10,646 nt of DNA from Pseudomonadota bacterium (GTDB lineage Bacteria > Pseudomonadota > Alphaproteobacteria > Micropepsales > Micropepsaceae), in NCBI GenBank assembly GCA_025360685.1, contig JANYBR010000249.1, forward strand, positions 1 through 10,646. Direction: 5' to 3'. The position numbers were made by a program, and so were the translations under genes. A model generated the notes under the pieces. That model made no database searches. It saw only the letters and a list, made by a program, of their open reading frames with translations, and was not told where the DNA came from. Shown one piece after another: positions 7,565 through 10,646 of the stretch; position 1 is the first letter of the stretch, and every line of letters starts with the position of its first letter.

Positions 7565-8280
7565 GGTGTTGGCGTCACCGGTGTCGCCGGAGCAGCCGGT
7601 GGCGTGACCGGCGGCGGTACCGTGCCGTAGTCCGCCATGCCGCCATTCTTCAGAAAGCTCGCCATCGCGCCGCAGCGGGCGCGCATGGCCTGCGGCGCCG
7701 ACTTGTCGTCGGCCAGGCTCTGGAATTCGTTCTGCGCCTTGGCCGTGTTGCCCGAATGAAAATCGGCATAGGCGAAAATCTCGCGCGCCGAGAACCGCCA
7801 CGGGCTGGTCGCATCGGTCAGCGGCGCCAGGATGGTTTCGAGATCCGCCCGCGGACCGCCGGGCGCGAGCGCCCATCCGGCCCTGATCCGTGCGATGTCG
7901 CCGACCAGTCCGTTGTCGTCGCTGGCGATGGATTTGTAGATCATCACCGCCTCGCTGTTCTGGCCGCTGGCCAGCAGCGCTCCGGCCTGGGACAGCCGCG
8001 CCATCTTGGCGTAACCATCGGGCGCATCCTTGGCGACAATCGTGAACGCGGCCGTGGCCTGGGCCAGATTGCCCGTGTCGGCAAGTTGCTGTGCCGCGAT
8101 GAAGGTTTCCGAGGCCTTGAGCTTCTGGTTTGCCTCATAGCGCTGCCACAGCTCATAGCCGGCGATGGCGATGACGATGAGCGCCACGCCCGCAATGATA
8201 TAATCGCCGTACTGCTTCCAGATCTGCTCGAAGCGTTCGCGGCGAACGTCCTCCTCGACTTCGCGGAAGATGTCGCTCAA
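7561..8280 (-). CDS. YfgM-like tetratricopeptide membrane protein (ancillary SecYEG translocon subunit family), TTG start
   Basis: A 239-residue protein of the YfgM/TPR_21 type. In E. coli YfgM is an inner-membrane protein at the SecYEG translocon that works with periplasmic chaperones. The N-terminus LSDIFREVEEDVRRERFEQI is the family signature. One membrane helix spans about 27-44, leaving the helical TPR-like region (about 50-215) in the periplasm. The tail is Pro/Thr/Ala-rich with repeated PxTP-like units. No ATG fits the conserved N-terminus. The TTG at 8280 does, with GAGGA 7 nt upstream (8288-8292). An ATG at 8376 would add 32 unconserved residues. The stop overlaps the bamB ATG. Family call is good; direct SecYEG association here is inferred from homology. 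Confidence 0.88.
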   Translation of the reverse strand: MSDIFREVEEDVRRERFEQIWKQYGDYIIAGVALIVIAIAGYELWQRYEANQKLKASETFIAAQQLADTGNLAQATAAFTIVAKDAPDGYAKMARLSQAGALLASGQNSEAVMIYKSIASDDNGLVGDIARIRAGWALAPGGPRADLETILAPLTDATSPWRFSAREIFAYADFHSGNTAKAQNEFQSLADDKSAPQAMRARCGAMASFLKNGGMADYGTVPPPVTPPAAPATPVTPTP

Positions 8281-8287
8281 TGGAATG

Positions 8288-8292
8288 TCCTC
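8288..8292 (-). promoter_or_regulatory. Shine-Dalgarno site supporting the TTG start of the YfgM-like gene
   Basis: On the - strand the sequence AAAGAGGACATTCCA directly precedes TTGAGCGAC. The GAGGA core sits 7 nt before the TTG, an optimal distance, while the upstream ATG at 8376 would produce residues without family resemblance. This site therefore decides the start codon. Confidence 0.75.
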
Positions 8293-8412
8293 TTTCGGAG
8301 ACGGTCGCCCAAGGGCCGAAACACCCAAGATATTGACCGCGCGGGATGATTTAGCCGCTGGAAGGCGGACTGGCAACTGACGGCGCGTGAAACGGCTTTA
8401 ATCCGCCGGGTA

Positions 8413-9237
8413 TCAGTTAACCCGCTTCATCGCATAGACATTTTCCGTGCCGGGGAAACGGCGGTCGCGCACGTCGGCGGCGTAGGCCTTAACCGCCTTT
8501 TCGATCTCCGGACCGAGGTTTGCGTATTGCCGCACGAATTTGGGCGGATTGGGGTTCAGTCCCAGCATGTCTTCCATGACCAGGATCTGGCCGTCGCATT
8601 CCACCGAGGCGCCGATGCCGACGGTCGGGATCACAATCTGTTTGGTGATCTTGGCGGCTAGCGGCTCGGCCATGCCTTCCAGCACCACGGCGAATGCGCC
8701 TGCATCGGCGACGGCCTTGGCGTCGGCTTCGAGCGCGGGCCACTCGGCTTCGGTGCGGCCCTGCGTCTTGAAGCCGCCGAAGATCTGGATCATCTGCGGT
8801 GTCAGGCCGATATGACCCATGACCGGAATGCCGCGCTGGGTGAGATAGTGGATGGTTTCGGCGATGCGCGCGCCGCCTTCCATCTTCACTGCCGTGCAGC
8901 CGGTTTCCTGGATGACGCGCGACGCGTTGCGGAAAGCGATCTGCGGTGACTCCTCGTACGAGCCGAACGGCATGTCGACGACGACCAGCGCGTGTTTGCT
9001 GCCGCGCATCACCGCCTTGCCGTGCGTGATCATCATGTCGAGCGTGACGCCGAGCGTGTTTTCCATGCCGTGCATCACCATGCCCAGGCTGTCGCCGACC
9101 AGCATGAGATCGACGTGGCTGTCGAGCAGGCGCGCCGTATGCGCGTGGTAGCAGGTCAGGCACACGACCGGCTTGGCATTCTTGTGCGCTTTTATCTCCG
9201 GCACGGTGACGCGCCGGATTTCGGTGACAATGGACAT
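8413..9237 (-). CDS. panB: 3-methyl-2-oxobutanoate hydroxymethyltransferase (ketopantoate hydroxymethyltransferase)
   Basis: PanB transfers a hydroxymethyl group from 5,10-methylenetetrahydrofolate to alpha-ketoisovalerate, giving ketopantoate, the first step of pantothenate and CoA synthesis. The 274-residue protein has the expected TIM-barrel motifs. Metal ligands are Asp49 (LVGDSLGMV), Asp88 (VVDMPFGSY) and Glu120 (VKMEGG); the probable catalytic base is Glu187 (VVLEGM). HIGLTPQ and VGIGA are also conserved. The frame extends to a GTG at 9282 and an ATG at 9264, but the ATG at 9237 gives the family-typical start MSIVTEIRRVTVPEIKAHK and has GAGGA about 11 nt upstream. A 132-nt gap separates it from the YfgM-like gene, so the two may or may not share a transcript. 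panC is not in the window. Identity is very secure; the start is moderately so. Confidence 0.96.
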   Translation of the reverse strand: MSIVTEIRRVTVPEIKAHKNAKPVVCLTCYHAHTARLLDSHVDLMLVGDSLGMVMHGMENTLGVTLDMMITHGKAVMRGSKHALVVVDMPFGSYEESPQIAFRNASRVIQETGCTAVKMEGGARIAETIHYLTQRGIPVMGHIGLTPQMIQIFGGFKTQGRTEAEWPALEADAKAVADAGAFAVVLEGMAEPLAAKITKQIVIPTVGIGASVECDGQILVMEDMLGLNPNPPKFVRQYANLGPEIEKAVKAYAADVRDRRFPGTENVYAMKRVN

Positions 9238-9483
9238 GGCCGCGACTTTCCTCGCTGATGACATTGGAAGTCGCCTGTCCACGACGCTGGGCGCCAGGTG
9301 GACGGCTGCGGTCCTTGACCCGTGCCCACACTATAGACGATTTCCCGCGGCCGTACGAGCCGGCGTTTCGCGCCGTTCGTTACGCAATTGTTGGGATATA
9401 GCGCAATTGGGGATTTGTGCGTGACGGTTCAAGGGCAGGTTGGAGTTTTACTGCAGAAATTTCCGGAAAAGTTCGAGCGGCCA

Positions 9484-9580
9484 AGAGTTATCCAACACCT
9501 GCGCTTCGAATTGCGCTGACGATGCCGCGGAAACTCTGGAAATTTCCGTGCGGCTCTGAGCGAGGGTGTTGGATAAGTCT
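9484..9580. repeat. Long imperfect inverted repeat (possible structured RNA)
   Basis: Outer arms 9484-9499 and 9565-9580 pair at 15 of 16 positions, including a perfect 12-bp core: TTATCCAACACC at 9488-9499 and its complement at 9565-9576. Pairing continues inward with interruptions to about 9509/9555. The apical part contains a second fold (CCGCGGAAA with TTTCCGTGCGG, about 9525-9553). The result is a rod of roughly 97 nt with internal loops, unlike the short REP-like units beside it. It could be a small RNA, a processed leader or a mobile-element remnant. The sequence does not decide, and I recognise no known RNA family. Confidence 0.5.
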
Positions 9581-9603
9581 GACACTCTTTCCATCCGCCT
9601 CCC

Positions 9604-9633
9604 TGTCATGGCCCCCGACTGCGGGCCATCCAG
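9604..9633 (+). repeat. REP-like unit, family 2, left copy of an inverted pair
   Basis: This 30-nt unit begins TGTCATGGCCC and ends GGGCCATCCAG; its ATGGCCC/GGGCCAT arms (9608-9614 and 9623-9629) form a small hairpin. Its reverse complement recurs at 9702-9731 with 29 of 30 positions identical. A truncated copy is at 10243 and a symmetrical variant at 4706. Confidence 0.8.
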
Positions 9634-9701
9634 GTGACGACGCGTGGCAGCTTTGCCAGTTAGGCCTCAGACTAATCCTTCAACAGAGAGCACGTCCCCA
9701 G

Positions 9702-9731
9702 CTGGATGGCCCGCAGTCGGGGGGCATGACA
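9702..9731 (-). repeat. REP-like unit, family 2, right copy of an inverted pair
   Basis: This is the inverted partner of the 9604-9633 unit, differing at one base (G to C at the eighth position of the unit). The pair encloses 68 nt of unrelated sequence. The arrangement resembles the paired REP units (BIME or REPIN) mobilised in trans by RAYT transposases in other bacteria. No transposase gene is present in this window. Confidence 0.8.
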
Positions 9732-9834
9732 CCTGATGAAGACTTGAAGGAACGGCGCCGTGACCGTTGATCGTCCAGGGCGTAAATTGGTGTTGTGAAA
9801 TGTGCTCGATGAAAACTAACTCCTGGGGTCAGCC

Positions 9835-10203
9835 ATGACAGTTGCGCTCGATCACATGATTTTGCCGGTCAGCGACGTGGAGAAGAGCGTTCGCTTCTAC
9901 TACAAAATGCTCGGCCTGAAATACGAGCCCGACGCGCTGATGCGCGTTTCGCCGACTCTGGTGCTTCAGCTCATCCAGCAACCGCCGCAGATCAGCCAGC
10001 ATCTTGCCTTCTCGATGTCCAAGGCGGAGTTCGACGAAACGCTCGCGCGCCTGAAGATGGCCGAGATTCCGTTCGGAAACAATTTCGATACGGTGGGCAC
10101 GATGAGCGGGCCAGGCACTTCTCACGGCTCAGCCAAGAATGCGCGCGCGATCTACTTCCGCGATCCCGACGGCCACATGCTCGAAATCATGCATTACGAA
10201 TAG
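9835..10203 (+). CDS. VOC family (glyoxalase/dioxygenase fold) protein
   Basis: A 122-residue single-domain member of the vicinal oxygen chelate superfamily. The two beta-alpha-beta-beta-beta modules are recognisable: LDHMILPVSDVEKSVRFYYKM (5-25) and ARAIYFRDPDGHMLEIMHYE (103-122). Likely metal ligands are His7, His56 (QHLAFSM) and Glu117 (MLEIMH), so a divalent metal site is probably intact. Such proteins act as glyoxalase I, ring-cleaving dioxygenases, fosfomycin thiol transferases or epimerases, and sequence alone does not choose between them. The ATG at 9835 is preceded by a GGGG motif that is only a weak ribosome binding site. It stands alone, divergent from panB and flanked by repeat units on both sides, so context gives no clue to its substrate. 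Confidence 0.88.
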   Translation: MTVALDHMILPVSDVEKSVRFYYKMLGLKYEPDALMRVSPTLVLQLIQQPPQISQHLAFSMSKAEFDETLARLKMAEIPFGNNFDTVGTMSGPGTSHGSAKNARAIYFRDPDGHMLEIMHYE

Positions 10204-10242
10204 GCGGGCCGCTTCCGCGCCAACGCGCTCAACCACCTCGAC

Positions 10243-10263
10243 GTCATGGCCCGCGACTGCGGG
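10243..10263 (+). repeat. Truncated REP-like unit, family 2
   Basis: It matches the first 21 positions of the 9605-9633 unit (GTCATGGCCC, CGACTGCGGG) at 20 of 21 bases. The expected CCATCCAG end is missing and is replaced by further G residues, making a G8 tract at 10261-10268. The unit appears broken at this point. Confidence 0.65.
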
Positions 10264-10288
10264 GGGGGTAAAGGGACAGCACACAAAC

Positions 10289-10310
10289 TTGACAATGACT
10301 GTTTAGTCAA
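10289..10310. promoter_or_regulatory. Palindromic site with a -35-like TTGACA; candidate repressor operator
   Basis: The stretch starts TTGACA and ends GTCAA, giving outer arms TTGAC/GTCAA around 12 nt. A second perfect palindrome, TGACT-GTTT-AGTCA, is nested at 10296-10309. TTGACA is a consensus -35, but no good -10 lies 16-18 nt downstream. Overlapping palindromes over a -35 are typical of TetR-type operators, but no regulator or intact downstream gene is visible, so this is tentative. Confidence 0.3.
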
Positions 10311-10344
10311 TCGTTGATGAGACAAATGGAGAAAACTGAGTTCG

Positions 10345-10646
10345 CTAACTTTGAAGTTTTTCACGCCTGGTGCGCGAGACAGACATCAACTTATCTCGCC
10401 GAGCTAGGCCAATAAGGTAGCGCGGTACCCGCCAAGGCTTTGGGTACATTCGAGCGGCCTGGAGGGTCGGCATCGGTTCCTGCAGAATTTCGGTGACGAA
10501 GCCTGCGTCGAAAAGCGAGTTTATGTAAGTTTCCAATGGCCGATGGACGTGAGTGCTGTTTAGTCGACAATCCGGCTGAGATGAAATTCTGAAGGGACTC
10601 TCGATGATCGCCTCTTGTTCATAGTGAAACCATGGTTCGGCGGCAT
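10345..10646 (-). CDS. Class I SAM-dependent methyltransferase, C-terminal part (5' end outside the window)
   Basis: The frame is open from the right edge to TAG at 10345-10347 and encodes at least 99 residues; a TTG at 10536 is internal, because recognisable sequence continues upstream of it. The segment resembles the end of class I methyltransferases: PWFHYE, then HVHRPLETYINSLFDAGF, an EP turn (LQEPMP) and a final strand RVPRYLIGLARR. SAM-binding motifs would lie beyond the window, so neither intactness nor substrate can be judged. About 15 residues (DKLMSVSRTRREKLQS) follow the point where such proteins usually end. Codons such as AGA, ATA, CTA and TCA are rare in the neighbouring genes but frequent here, suggesting a different origin. 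It could be a functional gene or a fragment. Confidence 0.6.
   Translation of the reverse strand, partial: AAEPWFHYEQEAIIESPFRISSQPDCRLNSTHVHRPLETYINSLFDAGFVTEILQEPMPTLQAARMYPKPWRVPRYLIGLARRDKLMSVSRTRREKLQS

Larger units (their letters stand above)
9238..9834. other. 597-nt intergenic region between panB and the VOC gene
   Basis: No credible gene is seen here on either strand. From left to right it holds the panB leader, with a TATAGT hexamer on the - strand (9330-9335) that could be a -10 box although no good -35 is found; a CGGCG/CGCCG hairpin (9361-9375); two direct copies of CGCAATTG (9383-9390 and 9402-9409); a long imperfect inverted repeat (9484-9580); and a pair of inverted family 2 repeat units (9604-9731) with a small TGGCA/TGCCA hairpin between them (9645-9658). 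The promoter of the VOC gene should lie in the last 100 nt, but I see no convincing -35/-10 pair. Confidence 0.6.
10204..10344. other. Intergenic spacer between the VOC gene and the methyltransferase fragment
   Basis: It contains a truncated family 2 repeat, a run of eight G (10261-10268), the short sequence TAAAGGGACAGCACAC, a palindromic region at 10289-10310, and then visibly AT-richer DNA leading into the methyltransferase stop codon. No gene is supported. Confidence 0.6.

Noticed and set aside
7565..7876. A 104-codon N-terminal extension of bamB
   Set aside because: It overlaps the YfgM-like gene in another frame and would bury the signal peptide and lipobox.
9372..9409. Two direct CGCAATTG copies as an operator or short repeat array
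   Set aside because: Only two 8-nt copies exist, with no further units and no regular spacing; chance is a sufficient explanation.
9424..9445. GGTTCAAG, similar to a tRNA T-loop
   Set aside because: The flanking bases do not form a 5-bp T stem and no cloverleaf can be drawn around it.
9488..9499. TTATCCAACACC and its inverted copy as DnaA boxes
   Set aside because: The DnaA box is TTATNCACA; here an extra A breaks the match, no cluster of boxes is present, and the gene context is not that of a replication origin.
9417..9770. A 117-codon + strand frame in the panB-VOC spacer
   Set aside because: It runs through the long inverted repeat and both family 2 repeat units, resembles no protein family, and starts without a ribosome binding site.
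10264..10290. GTAAAGGGACAGCACAC as the end of an insertion sequence or RAYT element
   Set aside because: It vaguely recalls sequences seen at such elements, but no transposase, matching opposite end or target duplication is visible in the window.
10326..10415. A 29-codon + strand frame starting MEKTEFANF after the operator-like palindrome
   Set aside because: It is very short, has no ribosome binding site, and is mostly antisense to the methyltransferase C-terminus.

Overview
The window is GC-rich chromosomal DNA from an alphaproteobacterium. The evidence is gene content and order: radA-cvpA-purF-SDR on the + strand, then panB, a YfgM-like TPR membrane protein, bamB and der on the - strand. 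These linkages and the protein sequences are alphaproteobacterial in style. The genus cannot be fixed from the sequence alone.

Layout. (1) 1-3755, + strand: the 3' two thirds of radA, then cvpA, purF and a short-chain dehydrogenase. They form a very tight unit with two ATGA overlaps and one 4-nt gap. (2) 3756-3859: convergent spacer holding two palindromes of one family in inverted orientation. (3) 9237 down to 3860, - strand: panB, the YfgM-like protein (TTG start), bamB, der and a divergent crotonase. bamB overlaps the gene before it by 4 nt. A perfect 13-bp hairpin separates der from the crotonase gene. (4) 9238-9834: about 600 nt without a credible gene. It holds a long imperfect inverted repeat and a pair of inverted repeat units of a second family. 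(5) 9835-10203, + strand: a single-domain VOC (glyoxalase-fold) protein. (6) 10204-10646: a truncated repeat ending in a G8 tract, a TTGAC...GTCAA palindrome, and the C-terminal part of a SAM methyltransferase on the - strand, running off the right edge in DNA with different codon use.

The genes are mostly housekeeping. RadA acts in recombination and repair, PurF starts purine synthesis, and CvpA is a membrane protein often linked to purF. PanB starts pantothenate/CoA synthesis. The YfgM-like protein and BamB serve secretion and outer-membrane protein assembly. Der is a ribosome-assembly GTPase. No defence system, CRISPR array, transposase, rRNA or tRNA gene was found. The unusual material is intergenic: two families of REP-like palindromes, the unexplained inverted repeat upstream of panB, and a probable genome-plasticity boundary at the right end.
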